From assembly GCA_021788415.1 (NCBI GenBank), contig JAJYKR010000002.1:1-64000 (forward strand): a DNA stretch of 64,000 nt. Direction: 5' to 3'. The stretch is from an archaeon. GTDB taxonomy: Archaea; Thermoproteota; Nitrososphaeria; Nitrososphaerales; UBA183. A model generated the notes under the pieces. It saw only the letters and a list, made by a program, of their open reading frames with translations. It made no database searches and was not told the DNA's origin. The position numbers were made by a program, and so were the translations under genes. Below, one piece after another: positions 33,073 to 40,755 of the stretch (within the stretch, counting starts at the first letter, position 1; the number at the start of each line of letters is the position of its first letter).

Positions 33073-33528
33073 TCAGTTCGACGCCTGCCCGCCGGCAGGG
33101 GCGTCGGCCCTCCCTTCCGCCGCTTCTTTGATCCGCGCAAGGGCGTTCTCCGTGCCCCTGACTATGTGGTTCCAGATGACCGGCGTGATCAGCACAAGCA
33201 TCCCTGTAAAATGAACGTTCCAGGAAGCCCTTACCACGTACCTCCCATCCCCAACTCTCGCAATGCTGACGGTTTTCCTCCCCACCGTCGTCCCCTTCAG
33301 ATAGTCGACTTCGACCGACTCTTCAGGGTTGAGGGTGACCCGCTGCTCCACCCTTGTCCCAATGAAATTCTGAACGACCACCCTTTCCGTCACGCTCCCC
33401 TCCCTCCGCAGGTTGACCACTTCGCGCGTCCCGTGCCAGTACTCCGGCTCGTTGTCGATGTCGGAGACGACCTTCCACACAGCCTCAAGGGGAGCATCCA
33501 CTTCGATCTCTCGGACAACGGTCCCCAA
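33073..33528 (-). CDS. SRPBCC/cyclase-like ligand-binding protein
   Basis: 151 residues from TTG 33528; TATA-like GGTTTAAATC lies about 30 bp upstream. VVREIEVDAPLEAVWKVVSD, then EYWHGTREVVNL, alternating strands and a C-terminal helix (HIVRGTENALARIKEAAEG) give the polyketide-cyclase/dehydrase pattern. It should bind a hydrophobic ligand in the cytoplasm or at the membrane. It is divergent from the haem A synthase gene with a 98-bp spacer, so joint control is possible. A second SRPBCC protein is at 29365. Confidence 0.82.
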   Translation of the reverse strand: MGTVVREIEVDAPLEAVWKVVSDIDNEPEYWHGTREVVNLRREGSVTERVVVQNFIGTRVEQRVTLNPEESVEVDYLKGTTVGRKTVSIARVGDGRYVVRASWNVHFTGMLVLITPVIWNHIVRGTENALARIKEAAEGRADAPAGGQASN

Positions 33529-33626
33529 GACTGCCTCCCACCGATTCTGTTTTTGATTTAAACCATCTGGGGTCCGACGGCTCGAAACTCTTAACTACAA
33601 TTCACTGGCGCGCGTGATGAAACCAC

Positions 33627-34115
33627 TTGTCTTCGGCCAGGTACTGGGTCTACGCAGCAGCCCTCGCCATCTACATCCTGAACGCCTGGGGGGCTTACGT
33701 CACCCTCGGAGGCTACGGCGCCGGGTGCGGCACTGGCTTCGGTGCCAGCTGGCCCCTGTGCAACGGCACCCTGTTCCCTGCGCTGAGCCACTATCCGACG
33801 CTGATCGAGTATCTGCACAGGTTCCTCAGCGTCGTGACCGGGCTGGTGATACTCTTCGCCGCCATCGCGGCATGGAGGATGAAGCCGAGGCCTCAGCTGT
33901 CCTCCCGCCTCATGCTGCTCGCGATAATACTGGTCCCAATCCAGGTGGTGATAGGCGGGGAGGTAGTCGGCTCAGGGCTGAGCGCGTTGATCGCGACGAC
34001 CCATTTCTGCTTCGCGACTGCGATATTCGGGATCGTCACGATGGCCGCGACGCTGATGTACGTCGACAACAAGCGAGAAGGCGCCGCCGGCGGACAGCCA
34101 GGGCCCGGTCAGTGA
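33627..34115 (+). CDS. ctaA: Haem A synthase, half-size archaeal type
   Basis: 162 residues from TTG 33627, four helices, half the length of bacterial eight-helix CtaA. The outer loop holds a Cys pair (GAGCGTGFGASWPLCNG). The second helix has EYLHRFLSVVTG, the ExxHR motif of CtaA, and the fourth has ATTHFCFATAIFG with the second haem-binding His. It oxidises haem O to haem A for CoxA. Archaeal half-size enzymes (Aeropyrum) are known. The upstream partner CtaB is at 18943. Confidence 0.88.
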   Translation: MSSARYWVYAAALAIYILNAWGAYVTLGGYGAGCGTGFGASWPLCNGTLFPALSHYPTLIEYLHRFLSVVTGLVILFAAIAAWRMKPRPQLSSRLMLLAIILVPIQVVIGGEVVGSGLSALIATTHFCFATAIFGIVTMAATLMYVDNKREGAAGGQPGPGQ

Positions 34116-34172
34116 CCGTCTTCCGGGGAAAGGTTAAACTGCATTGCGAGCCGGCGCGGTTTCCATCTTCTG

Positions 34173-35885
34173 ATGTCGCTTCCCAAATGGGTACGGACGG
34201 GCACCAGCGTCGCCACCATCTTCCTGCTCCTCGCCGTAGCACTGACCACCGCCTCTCCCGGTCCCGCCAGGGCGCAACTCACCTTGCAGTCGGGCGGTGA
34301 CAGCTTCGTCTGGGCCGACGGATACGCCCTGGTACAGCACCGCATCCCTGCAGGCAACGCCGAGCCATGGTCCATCACCACCGACCCCCAGGGCAACGTC
34401 TGGTTCGTGGAGCAGGGCACCAACCAGCTCGGGGAGTACGACCCGGCTTCGGGGAACTTCACTCAGTACCCGATCCCCACCAACCACTCGAACCCCGACG
34501 CGGTGGCTTCAGACACCCATGGGAACATCTGGTTCGTGGAGCTGACCTCGAACAAGCTGGGTGAACTCCCAGCCGGCCGAGCCTCGATTGCGGAGTACCC
34601 CATCCCTGGCGAGACGGTGGCCCTGGACGCTTCGACCCAGGCAGTGCAGTGCGGACCCGGGGCCGTCTTGGCCGACCCGTCTGGCGACATCTGGGTCGCC
34701 TGCCTCTTCTCCAACCAGATTGACGAGTTCAACCCCGCGACGGATACCTTCAGCAGCTTCGACCTCCCCGTCTTCCAGTCTGCGCCTGCGGGGATGGCAC
34801 TCGACGGGAAGGGAAACCTGTGGTTCACCGCTGCCGACTCGGACATGCTTGGCAGGGCGGTCATCTCGCAGCTCCAGAACGGGACCAGCCAGGGGATAAC
34901 CGAGTTCGCGCCGCTGAACCAGACATACGTCTTCGCGTTCACGCACCCGACGTCTTTCGTAGGCACCACAGAGATCATCAACTCGAGCATCCGGACACCC
35001 AGCGGCATAGCGCTCAGCCCTTCCGGGAAGCTGTGGCTGACGGAGCACGTCGACAGTTCCTTTGACAGCTACGACCCCAACACCCAGTCGCTGGTGAAGT
35101 ACTGGACCTCCCAGACCTTCGGCGCCCTCGGATACTCTGTCACCTTCCCCAACGGGATCGCCGTCGACAGTAACGGCACGGTCTGGATCGGGGAGCACTA
35201 CGGGAACAGGATCGCCGCGTTCATACCATCCTCTGGCGTCATGACCGAGTATCCAGTTGCATGCTGCGACACGGCCATAGCCGGGGTCTACTCTGTTACC
35301 CTGGACCGCAACGGCAGGCTCTGGTTCGTGGAGATAGGCGGGGACGCCATAGGGGAGGTCGTGCCCATTCAGAGCCCGACCCGCCTTTCGCTCACGCTCC
35401 CTGACTCCTATCTCACGGTTGGGGCCCGGGGGAAGGTCACCGTCCCCCTGTCCTTCTACCAAGCCGCGGGGAACTCCACGACCCTCTCTCTTTCGGTGAG
35501 CGGGGTCACCATCACGGGCCAGCTCCGGAACATGACGGCCGCGTTCAATAGCTCCGCTGTCACCCTCGCCCCTGGTTCTCGGGCGACGTCAGGGCTGACC
35601 CTCTCCCTCGGGGGGCTGAACCCAGGGGTATACTACCTGACCCTCAGCGCGACTGCCCAGGGAGGGGTGATCTACTCCGCGATCCTGAAGTTGATCGTGA
35701 CGCCAGGCGCTCCCTTTCCCGTCTGGATCGTCGTCTCCGTTGCTGCGGCTTCGGTCGCCGCGGCTGGTCTGGGCCTTCTACTGGCCAGGAGGTCTCGCGC
35801 AGTGCGCGGCCGGCGCCGGGCGCTCCGCGTCTCGCGCAAGAGAGCAAGGACCAGCACTACGACCCCCACCCCGGTCGCTGCATAG
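34173..35885 (+). CDS. Outer Vgb-like beta-propeller protein with C-terminal anchor
   Basis: 570 residues from ATG 34173. A signal peptide (about 1-34, ending ARA) leads to a propeller with repeats like GNVWFVEQGTNQLGEYDP, GNIWFVEL and GNLWFTAADSDMLG, typical of the streptogramin-lyase (Vgb) blade. An Ig-like domain (about 410-505) and a helix (about 514-537) follow, then a strongly basic tail. The lyase His/Glu cannot be identified, so a binding or surface role is likely. The last 214 bp overlap the convergent paralogue on the other strand. Confidence 0.85.
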   Translation: MSLPKWVRTGTSVATIFLLLAVALTTASPGPARAQLTLQSGGDSFVWADGYALVQHRIPAGNAEPWSITTDPQGNVWFVEQGTNQLGEYDPASGNFTQYPIPTNHSNPDAVASDTHGNIWFVELTSNKLGELPAGRASIAEYPIPGETVALDASTQAVQCGPGAVLADPSGDIWVACLFSNQIDEFNPATDTFSSFDLPVFQSAPAGMALDGKGNLWFTAADSDMLGRAVISQLQNGTSQGITEFAPLNQTYVFAFTHPTSFVGTTEIINSSIRTPSGIALSPSGKLWLTEHVDSSFDSYDPNTQSLVKYWTSQTFGALGYSVTFPNGIAVDSNGTVWIGEHYGNRIAAFIPSSGVMTEYPVACCDTAIAGVYSVTLDRNGRLWFVEIGGDAIGEVVPIQSPTRLSLTLPDSYLTVGARGKVTVPLSFYQAAGNSTTLSLSVSGVTITGQLRNMTAAFNSSAVTLAPGSRATSGLTLSLGGLNPGVYYLTLSATAQGGVIYSAILKLIVTPGAPFPVWIVVSVAAASVAAAGLGLLLARRSRAVRGRRRALRVSRKRARTSTTTPTPVAA

Positions 35886-37303
35886 ACCGAGTAGAGCAGT
35901 GGAAGAGAGGACCCTGGCGGCGGCACCACCAGCATGAGGTACCCGCACTGATTGACGTAGGCGTATTGGTAGCAGACGGCGGCCGTGTAGTTCCCTGGTC
36001 CCGCACGGTTGGCCGTCACGCGGACCAGGAAGGCGCTCTCCTGGGCGCTGGCGGTCGCCCCGAAGGCGGGCCCGGGTTCCCCCGTGCTTTCCCCTGTGAT
36101 GCTGACCGTCGGGGGAGCAGCCGGTGCGGGGTTCGGGGTGCTCGTGAACGATATCGTAGGGGCTGCTGTCCCCGCGGCGACGCTGTCGCTGACGGAGACT
36201 CCGAGCGTGGAATTCTCGTCGACCTCTCCCAGAGCGTTGCCTGCAAACTCGGTGAACCAGACTTGCCCGGTCCGGTCGTCCACCGAGATCATCAGGGGGG
36301 ACGAGCTGTTGGTCGGGATGTTGAACTCCGTAAGCTGCAGGGTTGCAGGGTCGAATCTGCCGATCCGGTTGGCTATGTGCTCGTTGAACCACACGTCTCC
36401 GGAGGAGGAGACGGTAATCCAATATGGGAGCGTGAAGGCGTACTCGCCCCCGGTGAACAAGAGCGACGTGGGGTATTCCACGAAGCCAGCCGAGTCCAGT
36501 TCAACGTACCCGAAGAAGCTCGACGCGTGGTCTGTAAACCACAGGCGCCCCCGGGCGGGGTCGAGCGCAAGCCCGACAGGCTGAGAACCGGGCGTGAGTT
36601 CCCAGGTCCTGATGATGGATAGGGTGCTGCCGTCCAGCTCCACGATCTTCGCCTGTAGCGCCTCCGCCACGTACGCGTTGCCCGCAGAGTCGACGGTGAT
36701 ACCTGCGACCCCCGACCCGGTGACAGACGAGCTGAGGTTCACGACCCTGTCGAGGACCGCGCTCTCTCCCACGATGTCGAAGTAACCAACCTGGCTGGTC
36801 GTCAGAGACGTGAACCACATCCTGTTCCTTTGCTGGTCGTAGTGCAGCACCATCGGGTAAGCCGTGCCTGCGGTGTAGTTGGCGAAGGCCCCTGTGGCCG
36901 GGTCGAACCTCCACAGTAGCTGCTGCGACGCGTCCGAGAACCAGAGGCTCCCATTTCCGTCGAAGATCATGAACCAAATCCATGCGAGGTGGTGCGGGGT
37001 GGGGATGGGAAACGTCTTCATGGTCGCATTGGAGGGGGAGTACACTGCCAGGGCGTCGAGGTTGTCTTCTGCGAACCAGACGTTGCCAGACCTGTCGGCC
37101 GCGACGCCAAGCGGATAAGCCGAGCTCTGATTGACGGCGACCGTCGAGATCGGAGGCGACGCGTCCTGCCCAGGCGCCGTCCCGTTCCCGGAGTGGGATC
37201 CTCCGCTCCCGTAAGCCGACGCAGCGAGGGACGAAGACGTCAGATAGAACGCAATCAGCAGAGCACAGAGCAGGCGCGAACTGCGCAGTCGCTCGACATT
37301 CAC
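35672..37303 (-). CDS. Second Vgb-like beta-propeller protein, antisense-overlapping its paralogue
   Basis: 543 residues from GTG 37303; TATA-like AAAATATG lies about 26 bp upstream, with a GTTAGG half-site between. Signal peptide, then blades (GNVWFAEDNLDALAVYSP, GSLWFSDASQQLLWRFDP, GDVWFNEHIANRIGRFDP), a C-terminal sandwich and a helix (LLYSVYAATGVGVVVLVLALL). The 54-residue tail after the helix is encoded opposite the paralogue's membrane helix. Each gene's tail is antisense to the other's anchor. The tail may be an extension after loss of a stop codon, but the frame is intact. Confidence 0.83.
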   Translation of the reverse strand: MNVERLRSSRLLCALLIAFYLTSSSLAASAYGSGGSHSGNGTAPGQDASPPISTVAVNQSSAYPLGVAADRSGNVWFAEDNLDALAVYSPSNATMKTFPIPTPHHLAWIWFMIFDGNGSLWFSDASQQLLWRFDPATGAFANYTAGTAYPMVLHYDQQRNRMWFTSLTTSQVGYFDIVGESAVLDRVVNLSSSVTGSGVAGITVDSAGNAYVAEALQAKIVELDGSTLSIIRTWELTPGSQPVGLALDPARGRLWFTDHASSFFGYVELDSAGFVEYPTSLLFTGGEYAFTLPYWITVSSSGDVWFNEHIANRIGRFDPATLQLTEFNIPTNSSSPLMISVDDRTGQVWFTEFAGNALGEVDENSTLGVSVSDSVAAGTAAPTISFTSTPNPAPAAPPTVSITGESTGEPGPAFGATASAQESAFLVRVTANRAGPGNYTAAVCYQYAYVNQCGYLMLVVPPPGSSLPLLYSVYAATGVGVVVLVLALLRETRSARRRPRTARDLLASRRPRPAAATEAAATETTIQTGKGAPGVTINFRIAE

Positions 37304-37456
37304 AATCGGACCTAACCTTCGGTCATATTTTTAGTGAGTGTCGGGAACTTTCTGTCGGGGCGGCGCACCGCCCGTCAGCATGACCACTTTCCCGAACGAA
37401 TCTTCAGTAAATCGGCGGAGACGAACGGAAGATTAAACACTTTTAAAGCAACCTTC

Positions 37457-37470
37457 CCTAACCTGTTAGG
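37457..37470. promoter_or_regulatory. CCTAAC-N2-GTTAGG dyad in a cupredoxin promoter (perfect)
   Basis: CCTAAC-CT-GTTAGG. TATA-like TTTTAAAG is at 37441-37448 and the TTG start at 37486. As at coxB, the dyad is centred 15-20 bp downstream of TATA. Confidence 0.65.
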
Positions 37471-37485
37471 CCGAGCAGTGATTGG

Positions 37486-38466
37486 TTGAATAGAACCCTA
37501 ACTTCGGTCGGGCTCTTGCTTGCTCTGGTGGGCATGTTCCTGTTCTATGGTGTGTTCGTGAACGTCACGCCCGGGTTCATCGCGATGCTATCGGCTCTGA
37601 TACTTCTCCCGATCGGCTCCGGAGTGCTCTTCTTCGGCGCAGCCTACAGAGGGTCACTGAGCGCCCCATCCGTCGCCTCAGGCGGCGGGACCACCTCCTC
37701 GAGCACAGTTTGGGCGGCGCTCGCGGTCGCAGTGGTAGCAATCTTGATCGCTCTCGCTTCTCTCTCGGTCGCCTTCCAGGCTCAAAGCACGGCGAATTCC
37801 AACTCCGGGGTTTCTGCCGTGAGTTCGAGCCTCAACGCGGCGCTCGCCTCGCTGGGGGTCCAGCCGAAGACTGTAGCATACAAGATTGACTGGTGCAACA
37901 CTGACAATACTGGTCAGGACCGGTTCTGCCCTAACCAGATAGTGGTGAACCAAGGGGACATAGTGCAGATAATGTTCATTCACAACGATACCGACGCGCA
38001 CACCTTCACCCTTGCCACAGGGTACTACAACTTCCAGATCAACGACTCGATGGCAGGGATGCACAACTTCGTGACCAACGCTAACATTCCCGGGTCGTGC
38101 TCGAACAGCGGGACATTTGCGCAGGAGTCCGCAGGGGTTTCAGGAGTGTACTGCGTGTCCGGGACTGCCCTCATGCCAGTGACCTCGCCCGCGACCAACT
38201 TCGTCGTCGCACAGAACGGCGTTCCGACCATCAGCCCTCCGTCCATCCAAGACGTCCCGGTGGACAACCTAGTCCACATGATCCTGCTCAACACCTCGGC
38301 AGGGTACTCCGAAGTGTACGGGGTGGCGGCTTTCCAGGCAACCCAGCCCGGCATCTACGAGTTCTTCTGCCACTACCACGTCTCCAATGGGATGTTCGGC
38401 TACCTGGTGGTCCTCCCTAACCCCTACTGCACCAGCCACGCGACTGCCTGCGGCACGACGAGCTGA
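37486..38466 (+). CDS. Membrane-anchored type-1 copper protein
   Basis: 326 residues from TTG 37486. Three hydrophobic helices (about 7-25, 31-52, 75-98) anchor a large outer cupredoxin domain. Type-1 ligands: His in DTDAHTFTLATG and C-x2-H-x4-M in FFCHYHVSNGMFG. Extra Cys pairs (WCNTDNTGQDRFC, GSCSN, YCVSG) may form disulfides. It is a blue-copper electron carrier, probably the donor to CoxB since it shares the same perfect promoter dyad. The domain is longer than plastocyanin, with an insertion of about 90 residues between the first His and the Cys loop. Confidence 0.88.
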   Translation: MNRTLTSVGLLLALVGMFLFYGVFVNVTPGFIAMLSALILLPIGSGVLFFGAAYRGSLSAPSVASGGGTTSSSTVWAALAVAVVAILIALASLSVAFQAQSTANSNSGVSAVSSSLNAALASLGVQPKTVAYKIDWCNTDNTGQDRFCPNQIVVNQGDIVQIMFIHNDTDAHTFTLATGYYNFQINDSMAGMHNFVTNANIPGSCSNSGTFAQESAGVSGVYCVSGTALMPVTSPATNFVVAQNGVPTISPPSIQDVPVDNLVHMILLNTSAGYSEVYGVAAFQATQPGIYEFFCHYHVSNGMFGYLVVLPNPYCTSHATACGTTS

Positions 38467-38478
38467 GTCCGCAGCAAC

Positions 38479-39238
38479 TTACTTCCGGCGTTCAGCGTCA
38501 TCTTCCAGCTTCTCCGTCCCTGCCGCTTCCCCTGCAACCGGGCCCCTGGAGGTGGCCAAGTCGTAGGGGCCGTCTAACTTCGCCCTGGCCTTCCTGGAGG
38601 CATGGACTCGGACGTCGTGGTCCGACGTCGCCCTTTTGGCGGTCGAAGCGAAGGGAGCCCAGGCGTCTCCATAGTCCCCCGGGTTCCTGCTTCTGCGCTC
38701 GAGCTCCCTCAGCAGCCGACAGTGCGCTCTGACGTTCGCCGCCATCAGCTCGAGCCTGGCCCTGGCGGACTCTGGCGGCTCGGACGCCAGAACCTCCTAC
38801 TCGTCGAACGAATCCAGCAGGTGACTCCGCTCGCGCTCCTGCTGGCTCCGCCGCTTCCGGGTCCCCCCGCGGTGGCAGGGGGCCCATTCCATCGGGGCCC
38901 GAGGCGCTCTGGATGTCCTCGAGCCCTGACTCCCCAACCGACCACCCCGTCTTTCGGATTTCTTGCTCGGCAGACGCCTTCCACGCGCGCAGGTGTCGCG
39001 CATCCTCTTCCTTGCTCGACGCCGAAAGCTCCTCTTCGATGGCTGCCAGGCGCTGCCGCAGCTCGACCAGCCTGCCTGCCTCGGCCAGCGCCTTCGGGAC
39101 TTGCGTTCACCCAACTGCCCTCCTCTCATAGATGGCGATGCCAGCCATGACGGCCGCCCCCCAGACGACCAGGAGAAACTGCAGATAGAACCTGTGCGCA
39201 GCGTACAGGAGGAAGGCTGCCGCTCCGACCTGGAGCAT
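38479..39238 (-). pseudogene. Degraded gene for a membrane-anchored coiled-coil protein
   Basis: Read on the minus strand from ATG 39238, 43 residues encode two short helices (MLQVGAAAFLLYAAHRFYLQ and LVVWGAAVMAGIAIYE) and stop at TGA 39107-39109. The same frame continues past the stop with clear coiled-coil coding (EAGRLVELRQRLAAIEEELS and on to about 38900). It then loses sense, and the frame one base away carries on (SQQERERSHLLDSFDE, in-frame TAG at 38797, then ELMAANVRAHCRLLRELERR to TAA 38479). So two stops and one frameshift, possibly at the C6 run 38863-38868, break one gene. Sequencing error could explain part. Confidence 0.6.
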
Positions 39239-39314
39239 GAACGGGCGCAGAAAGTCACCCTATGGCCAAGTCACAGCAGAGGACACAAAGCAGGCGCTTC
39301 CGAACAGAGGCGTC

Positions 39315-39932
39315 CTAGGATACGACTACGACAGTTCCTGCCATCGGGTGCACGTTGCAGATGTACGAGAATGTCCCCGGGGTGTTGAAGGTATGCGAGA
39401 ACTGCTGGCCTGGATTCAGGATGCCGCTGTCCCAGAGCGGCGGGCTGGCCGTCGAGGTAGTGGTGTGCTGGGTGTTGTCGCGGTTCTCCCAGGTCACAGT
39501 GGTCCCCGCCTTCACCACGACGTATCCGTTCCCGTTCTGGAGCTGCGAGCCGCTACCGAAGGCCGAGTTCCTGATGATGATGATGCACGGGTTCCCGCAT
39601 GTCGGGGTCAGCCCCGAGGGTGCCGCACCTCCACCTCCGCCTCCACCGCCCCCAGTCGCGGCAATCGTAGGTGAGTAGGCTCCAAGGATCGGTGTGAGCG
39701 TCAGCAGGACCAGGGCGACGCAACCTACGAACCAGATCCACCTGACCGGAAGCTTAAGGGCCCCCATTCCCTCTTCTCCTGTGGCTACGAACCCCTCGCG
39801 GAGGGCGAAGAGCATGCTCCCGATGGATCCGAGCGCCAGGACCAGCATGTTGTACTGTGTTGCTACCCCTAACGCGACGGTGAACAGCATCCCGCCAAGG
39901 AAGACAAGGATGGCTCTGACTCCTGAGCCCAC
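39315..39932 (-). CDS. Membrane-anchored halocyanin/plastocyanin-like copper protein
   Basis: 205 residues from GTG 39932; TATA-like TTTTTTATTC lies about 28 bp upstream. Three helices (about 6-24, 28-46, 66-86) and a Gly9 linker precede an outer cupredoxin domain. Ligands: His in DNTQHTTTSTA and C-x2-H-x-M in YICNVHPMAGTVVV. It carries single electrons at the outer membrane face. A dyad copy lies upstream at 39979. With the proteins at 37486 and 40006 it forms a three-member blue-copper set. Confidence 0.9.
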   Translation of the reverse strand: MGSGVRAILVFLGGMLFTVALGVATQYNMLVLALGSIGSMLFALREGFVATGEEGMGALKLPVRWIWFVGCVALVLLTLTPILGAYSPTIAATGGGGGGGGGAAPSGLTPTCGNPCIIIIRNSAFGSGSQLQNGNGYVVVKAGTTVTWENRDNTQHTTTSTASPPLWDSGILNPGQQFSHTFNTPGTFSYICNVHPMAGTVVVVS

Positions 39933-39978
39933 GGGATAAATCCCGGAAAGCCGAATAAAAAAGGGTATCGGATTCGTC

Positions 39979-39992
39979 CCTTACGGGTTAGG
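39979..39992. promoter_or_regulatory. Dyad copy CCTTAC-GG-GTTAGG
   Basis: One mismatch. Centred about 25 bp upstream of the TATA box (about 39956-39965) of the minus-strand cupredoxin gene that starts at 39932, like the copy at 29319. Confidence 0.5.
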
Positions 39993-40005
39993 GAACCAAC
40001 CGCGT

Positions 40006-40446
40006 TCAGGTGCTGCCCGCGGGGAGCACGTTGATCTGGCCGGTCATGAACGGGTGCACGTTGCACTGGTAGTAGTACGTCCCGGGCGCGAGGTTGACTG
40101 TCAGGAGGAAGTGCCCGCCTGGCGGTATCACCCCTGAGTTCCAGGCGCCCGAGTAGACGGCCGTCGAAGTATGGGCTATCGAGTCGAGGTTGACCCACTC
40201 CAGGGTGGCGCCCTGGGTGACGTTGATGTTGGCCGGAGAGAAGGCAGCGTTCTGAATGTTGATGATGCAGAAGGTCGTGCATGTCGTGCTGACAGGCTGC
40301 GCGTTGTTGTCGCAGGGGATCAGCGGGGGACAGGAGAACGGCGCGTTGCCGCTGGTGGTCCCGGCGTAGACCGACCAGATGACCGGGTAGGTCACTGCGA
40401 GGATGGCTATTATCTCCAGTGAGAGGTAAACGTACTTCCGCTTCAA
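40006..40446 (-). CDS. Plastocyanin-like copper protein with N-terminal anchor
   Basis: 146 residues from TTG 40446; TATA-like CCTTAAATCC lies about 30 bp upstream and the dyad copy (40458) between. One helix (about 8-28) anchors a plastocyanin-size domain. Ligands: His in DSIAHTSTAVYS and C-x2-H-x2-M in YYQCNVHPFMTG. Two further Cys pairs (SCPPLIPC, CTTFC) are likely disulfides. A blue-copper carrier on the outer face. It is divergent from a tiny membrane gene at 40520, so one regulator could serve both. Confidence 0.92.
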   Translation of the reverse strand: MKRKYVYLSLEIIAILAVTYPVIWSVYAGTTSGNAPFSCPPLIPCDNNAQPVSTTCTTFCIINIQNAAFSPANINVTQGATLEWVNLDSIAHTSTAVYSGAWNSGVIPPGGHFLLTVNLAPGTYYYQCNVHPFMTGQINVLPAGST

Positions 40447-40457
40447 GCTTGGTGAAT

Positions 40458-40471
40458 CCGAACCAGTTAGG
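40458..40471. promoter_or_regulatory. Dyad copy CCGAAC-CA-GTTAGG in a divergent promoter region
   Basis: One mismatch. It lies between the TATA box (40472-40480, minus strand) and the start of the plastocyanin-like gene, the same arrangement as at coxB. A plus-strand TATA (CCTTATATC, 40487-40495) serves the small gene at 40520. Confidence 0.55.
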
Positions 40472-40519
40472 GATTTAAGGCTGACTCCTTATATCGCCCA
40501 GCCGGCTCCGCCCAAGCAG

Positions 40520-40699
40520 TTGAAGAGCTTCAACATCTTCTTCAGCATAATAGCCAGTCTTTCTGTGGTCGCGGGAGGCGCGATGTACGTGGCCTACGGG
40601 GTTCTTCCGCACCAGTACTACCTGGTCACGAGCCTTGGGATAACCGCGGCGGCGGGCGCGGTCGTCTACGTCATCCTCTCCCGGGTGGTCCAGATCTGA
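40520..40699 (+). CDS. Small two-helix membrane protein
   Basis: 59 residues from TTG 40520 to TGA 40697-40699. It begins MKSFNIFFSIIASLSVVAGG; the helices cover about 5-25 and 35-55 with a loop LPHQYY between. TATA-like CCTTATATC lies about 28 bp upstream, suggesting a leaderless mRNA. Divergent from the plastocyanin-like gene. Its size and location match the small membrane proteins near the cox genes. Confidence 0.65.
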   Translation: MKSFNIFFSIIASLSVVAGGAMYVAYGVLPHQYYLVTSLGITAAAGAVVYVILSRVVQI

Positions 40700-40755
40700 C
40701 AGGCGCGGAGTCTCGTGAAGAGGCTTAAATTCGGTCGTCGGGTCCGCGGCGACAG

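Noticed and set aside
38602..39150. 182-residue plus-strand frame
   Set aside because: Pro/Arg-rich shadow; coiled-coil and membrane coding sense is on the minus strand, although broken.
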